From: an uncultured Collinsella sp.
GTDB taxonomy: Bacteria > Actinomycetota > Coriobacteriia > Coriobacteriales > Coriobacteriaceae
DNA: 43,510 nt
Assembly: GCA_902464495.1 (NCBI GenBank)
Contig: CABQJK010000015.1
Location: forward strand, 1 to 43,510
Direction: 5' to 3'
Shown here: positions 24,501-32,397 of the stretch, in pieces
How positions within the stretch are numbered: position 1 is the first letter of the stretch
Layout of the letters: every line of letters begins with the position of its first letter
Made by a program: the position numbers and the translations under genes
The notes under the pieces: generated by a model
The model's input: the letters and a program-made list of their open reading frames with translations, nothing else
The model's database searches: none
Told to the model about the DNA's origin: nothing

Positions 24501-25278
24501 CGCGCTGCTTGAGCGCTTAGCGGCTCCGCCTGTGCGCGCCACGCAGGAGCGCTATCGCCACGAGCTCAAATATCTCATTAACGAGGGCGAGCACGCCGCG
24601 CTTGCCTGCCGCATGGCGCCGGTGTTTAAGCTGGACAAGCATGCGCGGGCGGGTGGCTACACCATTCGCAGCCTGTACTTTGACGACTACTGCAACTCGG
24701 CCTACGAGGAAAAAGACGCCGGTATTCTCATGCGCAAAAAGTATCGCGTGCGCATTTATAACGGCAGCGACAAGGTGATTAAGCTCGAGCGCAAAAAGAA
24801 GTACGGCAGCTGGATTTACAAGGAAGACGCGCCGCTCACGCGTGGCGAGTTTGAGCAGATCCTGGCTGGCGACTACGACTTTTTGCTGCGCAGTCCACAC
24901 CAGCTGTGCCGCGAGTTCTACATCGAGTGCATCTGCAATATGATGCGCCCGCGCACCATTGTGGATTACGAGCGCGAGCCGTGGGTGATGGACGAGGGCA
25001 CCGTACGCATTACGTTTGACATGAACGTGCGCGCCGCGGTGGGGAGCTTCGATATCTTTGACGCGACGCTGCCCGCCCTGCCGGTCTTGGAACCGGGCAA
25101 GCTGGTTATGGAGGTCAAGTTTACGGAGTTTTGCCCGCAGCTCGTGCGCGATATGGTGCCACCGGGCGCGGCCGAACTCACGGCGGTCTCCAAGTACTGC
25201 CTGTGCTACGACAAGACCTCCTACCTTCGCGGCTTTAACTACTGGGAATCGGATTTTGAGAACCGAGGGGATATTTAG
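24487..25278 (+). CDS. VTC-domain protein (polyphosphate polymerase fold), 263 aa
   Basis: I choose the ATG at 24487, six bases behind GGAGG; a TTG at 24472 would be longer but has no site. The protein has the tunnel-fold features of the VTC domain: RYRHELKYLIN at the start, YTIRSLYFDDY, KYRVRIYNGSDKVIKLERKK with several basic residues, then VDYEREPWV and the metal-binding KLVMEVKF. VTC domains make polyphosphate or bind triphosphate chains. Bacterial members regularly stand next to CotH and DUF4956 genes, as here, often in exopolysaccharide loci. The gene overlaps the CotH gene by 14 bases. Confidence 0.9.
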   Translation: MRRASALLERLAAPPVRATQERYRHELKYLINEGEHAALACRMAPVFKLDKHARAGGYTIRSLYFDDYCNSAYEEKDAGILMRKKYRVRIYNGSDKVIKLERKKKYGSWIYKEDAPLTRGEFEQILAGDYDFLLRSPHQLCREFYIECICNMMRPRTIVDYEREPWVMDEGTVRITFDMNVRAAVGSFDIFDATLPALPVLEPGKLVMEVKFTEFCPQLVRDMVPPGAAELTAVSKYCLCYDKTSYLRGFNYWESDFENRGDI

Positions 25279-25281
25279 ACC

Positions 25282-25947
25282 ATGAGCACCAGGGACTTTT
25301 TTAAGAACTCCGTCTTGGAGGCGTTTGGTCAGGTCGACCCGGCCAAGATCGGCTTGTCGCTGCTCGTGGCGCTCGCCATGGGCATCCTGATCTATTACGT
25401 GTACAAGCGCTTTTTTACCGGCGTGGTGTATTCGCGCAGCTTTGCCGTGACGCTCGTGGGCATGTGCGTGCTGACGTGCATGGTGACGCTCGCGATCTCG
25501 ACCAACGTGGTCATCTCGCTCGGTATGGTCGGTGCCCTGTCCATCGTGCGTTACCGTACGGCGGTAAAGGACCCGCTCGACTTGCTGTACCTGTTTTGGG
25601 CCATTACCACGGGCATTACGGCAGGTGCCGGCATGTACGCACTCGTGGGGCTTACGGCTGTAGCCATCGTGGTGATGATCGCCGGCTTCGCTACGCACCA
25701 GGACAAGGCCCGCGTGTACATGATGGTCATCCACTATACGGGCCAGACCACGGGCGACGATATCGTGCGCGCATTTGGGCGCACCAAGTTCACCGTCAAA
25801 TCCAAGACGATGCGCGGTGACAAGGTCGAGATGGCCGTCGAGGTGTTCTCGGACGGTGTGGATATGCCCTACGCCGATGCGATTCGCGCGCTCGACGGCG
25901 TGGAGGACCTGACGCTCATCCAATACAACGGCGAGTACCACGGCTAA
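25282..25947 (+). CDS. DUF4956 membrane protein, 221 aa
   Basis: Starts three bases behind the VTC gene. Four membrane segments are visible (IGLSLLVALAMGILIYYVY, SFAVTLVGMCVLTCMVTLAI, LLYLFWAITTGITAGAGMYA, LVGLTAVAIVVMIAGFA) with the family motif MVGALSIVRYRTAVKDPLDL between the second and third. A cytosolic C-terminal domain of about 80 residues follows. The family function is unknown; its fixed company is the VTC protein and CotH, so it may be the membrane part of a phosphate-polymer device. Last gene of the pel operon. Confidence 0.9.
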   Translation: MSTRDFFKNSVLEAFGQVDPAKIGLSLLVALAMGILIYYVYKRFFTGVVYSRSFAVTLVGMCVLTCMVTLAISTNVVISLGMVGALSIVRYRTAVKDPLDLLYLFWAITTGITAGAGMYALVGLTAVAIVVMIAGFATHQDKARVYMMVIHYTGQTTGDDIVRAFGRTKFTVKSKTMRGDKVEMAVEVFSDGVDMPYADAIRALDGVEDLTLIQYNGEYHG

Positions 25948-25954
25948 GTTTGTT

Positions 25955-26050
25955 CCGGCGTTCTAGCGAACGCCGGACCGCTCGACGCTGCGCGGGCATC
26001 TGCCGGGCGATCTGCCGCTCAAACCGTCGCTCGCGTACATGAAGTACGCG
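25955..26050. other. Operon-end hairpin and palindromic intergenic sequence
   Basis: CCGGCGTTC (25955-25963) pairs perfectly with GAACGCCGG (25968-25976), seven bases after the pel operon's last stop; there is no T run, so it may be a Rho-type end or a 3' protective stem. Further on CGCGTAC (26032-26038) pairs with GTACGCG (26044-26050). The stretch to 26130 is GC-rich with repeated words such as CATCTGCC/GATCTGCC and reads like a dispersed intergenic repeat, which a whole-genome search would confirm. Confidence 0.5.
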
Positions 26051-26158
26051 TCGCTCCTCTTTCACGGCACCTCGCCACGACCGCTGCCCGCTCGCTGGCG
26101 TGTGCTCTTCCAGGATGGCTAATTTGGTTCAGTTTTATTATTTAAAGGACGGTGTCGC

Positions 26159-27151
26159 GTGGACGTGCAACAGTTAGAAGAGGCCTGGGCTGCAAGGGCT
26201 GGTGCGCGTGAGGCGCGTCTTGTTGCGGCCTCGCATGTGCCGGCGGCGCTGTCGATGCTGGGGATTGTGCAGCCCGGCGATCGCTTGGTGGCCTTTGCGG
26301 ACGACTTTGCCGATGCGTTTGCCTGCGGCTTTGATGGCTACGATGTTGCGCTGGTGGGGGAGCCCGCGGCTGCGGCGTTTGCTGCTGCGTCCGAGGGCTT
26401 TGATGCTTCGTTTGATGCCGAGGGACCGCACCTGTGGTGGTTCGTCAACTCCATCGGCGGGTTTGGTCTGCGTGTGCCCGACCTTCGCGCTCTGGGCCGC
26501 GCGGCTCGTGAGTCGCATGCGCTGCTCGTGGTTGATAACACTGTGTCGGGCGTCTTTGGGTGCAACCCGTTGCGTCTGGGCGCCGTGCTTTCGCTCGAGG
26601 CGCTCGACCGCGTGTGTGCCGGCGTTGCGCCGCGCAAGCTCGTCGCCGCTTCGGTGGCGCGCTCGCAGCTTAAGCGCCATCGCGTGGATGCCGCCGCAGA
26701 GTGCGCGCACGCGTTGTTTGCGGGCTGCGGTGCGCCCGCGCTTGACCTGTCTGCCGAGGAGACCGACGTGCTAGAACGCGGGCTGTCCTCGCTCGATGCT
26801 CGCATGCAGGCGCACTTCGATCGCGCCCGTGCTCTGGCCGAGTATCTGGCTGCTAACGAGATGGTGTGTAACGTTCGCTATCCTGGGCTGGGTTCGCATC
26901 CCGATCATGCGGTTGCAACGGGAATCCTCGAGCACGGCTTTGGCCCGGCAGTTGAGTTTGACCTTATCGTGCGAAGTGCGGGTGAGCTGTTCGACACATT
27001 GCCGGGGGGGTTCCGCACGTCGCCCGCCGGCGGCGCAACGACACGCCTTTCGGCCCCACGCGGCAAGCAGGGGGGAACCATCCGCCTCTTCGCCGGCACC
27101 GACGACCCCCTAACCGTAGCCGCCGCTCTAGACAACGCCCTCCGCAACTAG
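26159..27151 (+). CDS. Cys/Met-metabolism PLP-enzyme-like protein without the usual lysine, 330 aa
   Basis: A GTG start with AAGGAC upstream. The fold is that of the gamma-family of PLP enzymes (cystathionine synthase/lyase, homocysteine synthase): LVVDNTVSGVFGCNPLRLGA at about 123-142 is the Asp-loop, LLALSxLE-like helices and a C-terminal TRLSAPRG...GTIRLFAGTDDP close the domain. The family normally goes on with a VVHSxTKY segment whose Lys binds PLP; here the sequence is AVLSLEALDRV, with Ala where Lys is expected. It is also shorter than the usual 380-400 aa at the N-terminal part. Either the protein no longer does PLP chemistry or my alignment of this loop is wrong. Stands alone between the pel operon and a divergent regulator. 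Confidence 0.72.
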   Translation: MDVQQLEEAWAARAGAREARLVAASHVPAALSMLGIVQPGDRLVAFADDFADAFACGFDGYDVALVGEPAAAAFAAASEGFDASFDAEGPHLWWFVNSIGGFGLRVPDLRALGRAARESHALLVVDNTVSGVFGCNPLRLGAVLSLEALDRVCAGVAPRKLVAASVARSQLKRHRVDAAAECAHALFAGCGAPALDLSAEETDVLERGLSSLDARMQAHFDRARALAEYLAANEMVCNVRYPGLGSHPDHAVATGILEHGFGPAVEFDLIVRSAGELFDTLPGGFRTSPAGGATTRLSAPRGKQGGTIRLFAGTDDPLTVAAALDNALRN

Positions 27152-27230
27152 CTATTTTGGGGCTTGTCTCGGGGTAGTCTTTTTGGGATGGGCTTTTTTA
27201 GCTACTTTGGGACTGGGCCGTGGGGGGACT

Positions 27231-27394
27231 GCGCCACGAAAACGGCCTATCTACTACGTTTAACCCTTAGGGGTCGACCATACCTGCCTTTTTTGAAAAC
27301 TGGCAAGCTATCTACCAGCGGTTTTGTTTTCACGAAATCTGGTGTGGTAGAGGGTGTTCAACTAAACGTAGTAGATAGGCCCATTTTATGGCGC
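27231..27394. repeat. Fold-back (MITE-like) element, about 165 bp
   Basis: CCTATCTACTACGTTTA (27246-27262) has a perfect inverted copy TAAACGTAGTAGATAGG (27363-27379). The arms continue outward with a few mismatches (GCGCCACGAAAACGG at 27231 against the complement GCGCCATAAAATGGG at 27380-27394), giving about 32-base terminal inverted repeats. The 100 bases inside also fold: CCATACC with GGTGTGG, TGAAAAC with GTTTTCA, CTGG with CCAG. No protein is encoded. It lies between the convergent ends of the PLP-like and ModE-like genes, where it could also end transcription in both directions. Confidence 0.7.
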
Positions 27395-27441
27395 GCGCCT
27401 TAATTCGTTCGTGCGGCGGATCAATAATCGGACCAAATAGA

Positions 27442-27789
27442 CTACTTTGCGTTGATGCTGGCGATGAGGGCGTCGGCTTTGGTGGCGATGACGTTGTTGA
27501 TGTCGGCCTGCAGCTCCTCGTACACCGCTATGGCTCGCTCGCCGGCGGGGGTGAGCGATGATCCGCGGGCGCCGTCGCGCTCGATGAGCTTGCAGCCCAG
27601 CTGTCCTTCGGCCTCGTTCACAATGCGCCAGGCCTTGGAATACGCCATGCCCATGCTTTTGGCGGCGCGGTTGAGCGAATGCTCTCGGGCAATACCTTGC
27701 AGCAGCAAGACACAGCCGTGGCCAAACACGCCCGGCAGGTCTTTGTCGCACGCTTGAATAACCAACTTTGCCGTCGTCTTGTACTCCAT
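27442..27789 (-). CDS. ModE-like winged-helix regulator, 115 aa
   Basis: A small LysR/ModE-type DNA-binding protein. The helix-turn-helix is in HSLNRAAKSMGMAYSKAW, followed by RIVNEAEGQLGCKLIER and the wing GARGSSLTPAGERAIAVY; this equals the N-terminal domain of the molybdate regulator ModE. The molybdate-binding TOBE domains are missing, as in many stand-alone members. GVFGHGCVLLLQGI precedes the helices. I favour the ATG at 27789 with GGGGAG eleven bases upstream; the GTG at 27798 is too close to that site. No molybdate genes are in the window, so the ligand is open. The gene is divergent from guaB. Confidence 0.83.
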   Translation of the reverse strand: MEYKTTAKLVIQACDKDLPGVFGHGCVLLLQGIAREHSLNRAAKSMGMAYSKAWRIVNEAEGQLGCKLIERDGARGSSLTPAGERAIAVYEELQADINNVIATKADALIASINAK

Positions 27790-27982
27790 GTGCTTCACGT
27801 CTCCCCGCTAAAGTGTTTGCTGGGCAAACGCATAGCCTGCGTCAAGCCCTCGTGTGCTCTTCTTAAATCATGCATTGTAGCAGTCAAAGTGCGCTAAGAT
27901 ACTTCCCCAGTATTGGGCGCCCAAGGTTGGGCTGGGTCCTACGAGGCCTGCAGCCGACCGGTCGCATGGAAAAAGGAGAAAC

Positions 27983-29494
27983 ATGGCTACGTTCTTTCCC
28001 GGTGAGTCCCACACGTTTTCGGAGTATCTGCTGGTCCCTGGTTATTCGTCCTCGCAGTGCATCCCCAACAACGTCTCTCTTAAGACGCCGCTAACCCGCT
28101 TTAAGCGCGGTGAGAAGCCGGCAATCACCCTGAACATCCCCATGGTTTCCGCCATCATGCAGTCCGTCTCGGGCGTCGACATGGGTGTCGCGCTCGCTAC
28201 CGAGGGTGGCCTGTCCTTCATTTACGGTTCCCAGACCCCCGAGTCCGAGGCCGCTATGGTCAAGGCCGTCAAGGATCACAAGGCCGGCTTTGTTCAGTCC
28301 GATTCCACGCTGACCCCCGACATGACCATGGAGCAGGTCATCGAGCTCAAGGAGAAGACCGGTCACTCCACCATGCCGGTCACCGACGACGGCACTCCCA
28401 AGGGCAAGCTCCTGGGTATCGTCACCAGCCGTGACTATCGCCCCAGTCGCGATGACCACCAGAAGAAGGTCTCCGAGTTCATGACCCCGCGTGAGCAGCT
28501 CATCGTGGGCGACAAGAACATCAGCCTCAAGGTTGCCAACGACGTCATCTGGGACAACAAGCTCAACGCTCTGCCTATCGTCGACGACAACGATCACCTT
28601 ATGGGCATCGTCTTCCGCAAGGACTACGACAGCCACAAGACCAACCCCAACGAGCTGCTCGATGGCGACAAGCGCTACATGGTCGGCGCCGGTATCAACA
28701 CCCGCGACTATGCCGAGCGCGTGCCGCTGCTCATCGAGGCCGGTGCCGACGTCCTGTGCATCGACTCCTCCGAGGGCTTCAGCGAGTGGCAGAAGCGCAC
28801 CATCGAGTGGATCCGCGCCAACTACGGCGAGGACGTCAAGGTTGGTGCCGGCAACGTCGTCGACGCCGAGGGCTTCCGCTTCCTGGCCGACTGCGGTGCC
28901 GACTTCATCAAGGTCGGTATCGGCGGCGGTTCCATCTGCATTACCCGCGAGACCAAGGGCATCGGCCGTGGTCAGGCCACCGCGCTGATCGACGTTTGCC
29001 GTGCTCGCGATGAGTACTACGAGGAGACCGGCATCTACGTGCCCGTGTGCTCCGACGGTGGCATCGTCTACGACTACCACATGACGCTCGCCCTTGCCAT
29101 GGGTGCTGACTTTATGATGCTGGGCCGCTACTTCGCCCGTTTCGACGAGAGCCCGACCGAGCGCGTCAACGTCAACGGTCAGTACATGAAGGAGTACTGG
29201 GGCGAGGGTTCTGCGCGTGCCCGCAACTGGCAGCGTTACGACCTGGGCGGCGCCGCGAAGCTCAGCTTTGTCGAAGGCGTCGACTCCTACGTTCCCTATG
29301 CCGGTTCCCTCAAGGACGGCGTGGGCGGCACGCTCTACAAGGTCAAGTCCACGATGTGCAACTGCGGTGCCCTCTCGATCCCCGAGCTCCAGGAAAAGGC
29401 ACGCCTGACCCTGGTCAGCTCCACCTCCATCGTCGAAGGCGGCGCCCACGACGTTGTCGTGAAAGACTCTCAGCAGTCTGTGTCTTATCGATAG
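27983..29494 (+). CDS. guaB: IMP dehydrogenase, 503 aa
   Basis: Converts IMP to XMP with NAD, the committed step to guanine nucleotides. The ATG has AAAAAGGAGAAAC upstream. The protein has the TIM-barrel start (SAIMQSVSGVDMGVALA), a CBS pair around residues 95-215 (LGIVTSRDY, MGIVFRKDY), and the catalytic loop GGGSICITRETKGIGRGQ with the active Cys, then PVCSDGGIVYDYHMTLALAM, YFARFDES and the flap YWGEGSARARNWQRYD. This loop differs from the usual bacterial GPGSICTTR...GVPQ and agrees with the type known from the protist Tritrichomonas foetus, which has the same length. A likely -10 TAAGAT lies at about 27894. The flap and loop are complete, so it should be active. Confidence 0.95.
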   Translation: MATFFPGESHTFSEYLLVPGYSSSQCIPNNVSLKTPLTRFKRGEKPAITLNIPMVSAIMQSVSGVDMGVALATEGGLSFIYGSQTPESEAAMVKAVKDHKAGFVQSDSTLTPDMTMEQVIELKEKTGHSTMPVTDDGTPKGKLLGIVTSRDYRPSRDDHQKKVSEFMTPREQLIVGDKNISLKVANDVIWDNKLNALPIVDDNDHLMGIVFRKDYDSHKTNPNELLDGDKRYMVGAGINTRDYAERVPLLIEAGADVLCIDSSEGFSEWQKRTIEWIRANYGEDVKVGAGNVVDAEGFRFLADCGADFIKVGIGGGSICITRETKGIGRGQATALIDVCRARDEYYEETGIYVPVCSDGGIVYDYHMTLALAMGADFMMLGRYFARFDESPTERVNVNGQYMKEYWGEGSARARNWQRYDLGGAAKLSFVEGVDSYVPYAGSLKDGVGGTLYKVKSTMCNCGALSIPELQEKARLTLVSSTSIVEGGAHDVVVKDSQQSVSYR

Positions 29495-29542
29495 GATAAG
29501 AGCTGCACATAAAGGTTGAGTATCAACCACGTTATTTAGATA

Positions 29543-29577
29543 AAGCGAGATGCCCGCAAGTCGCAGGCATCTCGCTT
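29543..29577 (+). terminator. Intrinsic terminator-like hairpin after guaB
   Basis: AAGCGAGATGCC (29543-29554) pairs perfectly with GGCATCTCGCTT (29566-29577), 12 base pairs with an 11-base loop, 49 bases after the guaB stop. Only TTGTCGTATTT follows, a modest T-rich tail, so termination is likely but not certain. Confidence 0.72.
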
Positions 29578-29615
29578 GTCGTATTTGCTATCATCATGCG
29601 AGTTAACGATGTGGC

Positions 29616-29687
29616 GGGGCGTTCTTACCTTTGCTCGCTGCTGCGAGCAGGACTGTCCGCAGCAGCGAGCAAAGGTAAGAACGCCCC
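29616..29687. repeat. Perfect 30-bp inverted repeat upstream of leuS
   Basis: The left arm 29616-29645 (starts GGGGCGTTCTTACC, ends CTGCTGCG) is an exact reverse complement of 29658-29687, with a 12-base loop. The right arm ends 29 bases before the leuS start codon, so any leuS transcript from further upstream must carry a very stable stem. There is no T run behind it and no T-box sequence, so it is not a classic attenuator. It looks like an inserted palindromic repeat element or a regulatory stem. Confidence 0.85.
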
Positions 29688-29716
29688 GTCCCAACCCAGC
29701 TAACAAAGGAGCTGAT

Positions 29717-32293
29717 ATGTGCGATTGCACAGATCATAAGGATGAGATCCCTGCCTACGACGCGCAGGCCATTGAGTCCAAGTGGATGAAGGCCTGGGAG
29801 GACTCCAACCTCTTTGCCGTCGACACCGACGCTAGCAAGCCCAAGAAGTATGTGCTCGAGATGTTCCCGTATCCGTCGGGCGACCTGCACATGGGTCACG
29901 CGCGCAACTATACCATCGGCGATGCCATGGCCCGTCAGGCCCGCATGCGCGGCTTTGACGTGCTGCATCCCATCGGCTTTGACGCCTTTGGCCTGCCCGC
30001 CGAGAACGCCGCTATCAAGCACAACACGCAGGCTGCTGCCTGGACGTACAAGAACATGGACCAGGCGCTCGCCACGATGAAGCGTATGGGCTTTTCCTAC
30101 GATCTGGATCGCATGGTCAAGACCTGCAGCCCCGATTATTACCGCTGGGGCCAGTGGATCTTTGAGAAGTTGTGGGAAAAGGGCCTGGTCTACCGTAAGA
30201 AGAACCCGGTCAACTGGTGCCCCACCTGCAAGACCGTTCTGGCCAACGAGCAGGTCACCGAGGGCAAGTGCTGGCGCTGCGGCACCGAGCCCGAGAAGCG
30301 CGACCTTGAGCAGTGGTACTTCAAGATTACTGAGTACTCTCAGGAGCTGCTCGACGATCTGGAGAAGCTCCCCGGCTGGCCCGAGCGCGTCAAGCAGATG
30401 CAGGCCAACTGGATCGGTCGCTCCGAGGGCGCCGAGGTCGACTTTACCCTGTGCGACAAGGATGGCGAGCCCATCGAGGGCGACGAGGGCAAGATCACCG
30501 TCTTCACCACGCGTGCCGATACGCTCTTTGGCGTTTCCTTCTTTGTCCTGGCTCCCGAGTACGCTCGTCTGCACGAGCTCGTCGAGGGCACGGAGTACGA
30601 GGAGGCCGTGACCAAGATCGTCGAGGACTCCAAGCATATCTCCGCCGTCGAGCGTGCCCAGGGCACCCTCGAGAAGCACGGTGCCTTTACCGGCCGCTAC
30701 GTGGTGAACCCGGTCAACGGCGAGAAGGCCCCCGTGTGGGTTGCCGACTACGTTGTTGCCGACTACGGCACCGGCGCCGTCATGGCCGTTCCCTGCGGCG
30801 ACCAGCGTGACTTTGAGTTTGCCCGCAAGTACGACCTGCCCATTGTGCCGATTATCCTGGACGATGACGATCGCGCTGCCGTCGAGGCCAGCGGCGAGAC
30901 CATCGATACCTTCCATGCCGAGACGGTCGACTGGGATTGCGCCCACGCTGCCGAGGGCACGCTCGTCCAGTCCGGCAAGTACACCGGCATGCGCGGTGGC
31001 AAGCACTCCGAGGGCGAGGCTGCGATCGTGGCCGACCTCGAGGCCATGGGCTGCGGCCGTCGCAAGGTCGAGTTCCGTCTGCGCGACTGGCTCATCAGCC
31101 GTCAGCGTTATTGGGGCAACCCCATCCCGGCCATCCACTGCGAGCACTGCGGCATCGTGCCTGTGCCCGAGGACCAGCTGCCGGTGACGCTGCCCGAGAA
31201 CCTGGACCTGGGTGCCGGCGAGACCCTCGCCGAGTGCAAGGAGTTCTACGAGACCACCTGCCCGGTCTGCGGTCGCCCGGCCAAGCGCGAGACCGATACC
31301 ATGGACACCTTTACTTGCTCCAGCTGGTATTACCTGCGCTATACCGACCCGCACAACACCGAGCTGCCCTTCTCCCGCGAGGCTGCCGATCGTTGGATGC
31401 CTGTCGATAACTATATCGGCGGCATCGAGCACGCCATTCTGCACCTGCTCTACAGCCGATTCTTTACCAAGGCGCTGCGCGACCTGGGCCTGCTGAGCGT
31501 TGACGAACCCTTTACCAACCTGCTGTGCCAGGGCATGGTCAAGGACGAGAACGGCGACACCATGTCCAAGTCCAAGGGCAACGTCGTGCCCCCGAGCTCG
31601 GTCATCGAGCCCTACGGCGCCGACACCATGCGTCTGGCGATCCTGTTTATCGCCCCGCCCGAGAAGGACTTCGACTGGGATCCCAAGGCCGTCGAGGGTG
31701 CCAACCGCTTCATCAAGCGCGCCTGGCGTATCGTGTGGCAGCTCGTCCGGTCCGGCGACGCCAACGTGGCCTTCGACAAGTCCGCGCTCGGCGAGGTCGC
31801 GATGAAGCTCTATCGCGAGCGTCACCGCACCATCGCCAAGTGCACCGAGGACTTCGATCGTGGCCAGTTCAACACCGCCATCTCGGCCGTCATGGAGCTC
31901 GTCAACGCGGCGAGCGCCTACCTCAACGCCACCGAGGGTGCCGCCCGCGACAAGGCGCTGTGCTACGGCGTGGCTAAGGATATCGTGAGCGTCCTTGCCC
32001 CCATCTGCCCGTTCTGGGCCGACGAGCTGTGGCACGAGGCCCTCGGCTGCGAGGGCAACGCCTACACCGCCGCCTGGCCCGAGTTCGACCTGGCCGAGTC
32101 CATCGAGGATACGGTGCAGATCGTCGTCCAGGTGCTCGGCAAGGTCCGTGGCCGCATCGACGTCGCCCGCGACGCCTCCAACGAGGAGATGCAAGCTGCC
32201 GCTGAGGAAGCCGTTGCCAAGTGGCTTGAGGGCAAGACGGTCGTCAAGGCCATCTGCGTGCCCGGCAAGCTGGTCAACCTGGTGGTCAAGTAA
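29717..32293 (+). CDS. leuS: Leucyl-tRNA synthetase, 858 aa
   Basis: Charges tRNA-Leu. The start is the ATG at 29717 with AAAGGAG; the frame reaches back to 29576, but that part is only the inverted repeat read as protein. The class I signature HMGH is in FPYPSGDLHMGHARNYTIGD, a zinc-type Cys cluster follows in NWCPTCKTVLANEQV and KCWRCG, the CP1 editing domain lies in the middle (ITVFTTRADTLFG), a second Cys group in CEHCG and CPVCG, and KMSKS is TMSKSKGNVV near residue 615. Domain order and length are normal for bacterial LeuS. Confidence 0.97.
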   Translation: MCDCTDHKDEIPAYDAQAIESKWMKAWEDSNLFAVDTDASKPKKYVLEMFPYPSGDLHMGHARNYTIGDAMARQARMRGFDVLHPIGFDAFGLPAENAAIKHNTQAAAWTYKNMDQALATMKRMGFSYDLDRMVKTCSPDYYRWGQWIFEKLWEKGLVYRKKNPVNWCPTCKTVLANEQVTEGKCWRCGTEPEKRDLEQWYFKITEYSQELLDDLEKLPGWPERVKQMQANWIGRSEGAEVDFTLCDKDGEPIEGDEGKITVFTTRADTLFGVSFFVLAPEYARLHELVEGTEYEEAVTKIVEDSKHISAVERAQGTLEKHGAFTGRYVVNPVNGEKAPVWVADYVVADYGTGAVMAVPCGDQRDFEFARKYDLPIVPIILDDDDRAAVEASGETIDTFHAETVDWDCAHAAEGTLVQSGKYTGMRGGKHSEGEAAIVADLEAMGCGRRKVEFRLRDWLISRQRYWGNPIPAIHCEHCGIVPVPEDQLPVTLPENLDLGAGETLAECKEFYETTCPVCGRPAKRETDTMDTFTCSSWYYLRYTDPHNTELPFSREAADRWMPVDNYIGGIEHAILHLLYSRFFTKALRDLGLLSVDEPFTNLLCQGMVKDENGDTMSKSKGNVVPPSSVIEPYGADTMRLAILFIAPPEKDFDWDPKAVEGANRFIKRAWRIVWQLVRSGDANVAFDKSALGEVAMKLYRERHRTIAKCTEDFDRGQFNTAISAVMELVNAASAYLNATEGAARDKALCYGVAKDIVSVLAPICPFWADELWHEALGCEGNAYTAAWPEFDLAESIEDTVQIVVQVLGKVRGRIDVARDASNEEMQAAAEEAVAKWLEGKTVVKAICVPGKLVNLVVK

Positions 32294-32320
32294 GCGCTGC
32301 GCGTAAAGCTGACATGCAAT

Positions 32321-32358
32321 AAACGAGGGACGGTCCGGTTGGGTCGTCCCTCGTTTTG
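32321..32358 (+). terminator. Intrinsic terminator of leuS
   Basis: AAACGAGGGACG (32321-32332) pairs with CGTCCCTCGTTT (32345-32356), followed by T and TTGTG. It lies 28 bases after the leuS stop and is also suited to end the convergent lipoprotein transcript. Confidence 0.82.
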
Positions 32359-32397
32359 TGTTGTCTGCCCTGCTTAGTCAGTGCGTCGCACCGTCTT

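Noticed and set aside
29576..29716. N-terminal extension of LeuS
   Set aside because: It translates the 30-bp inverted repeat; the family N-terminus and the AAAGGAG site support the ATG at 29717.
29616..29716. T-box leader of leuS
   Set aside because: The stem has no T-box consensus, no specifier-loop structure and no competing terminator with a T run.
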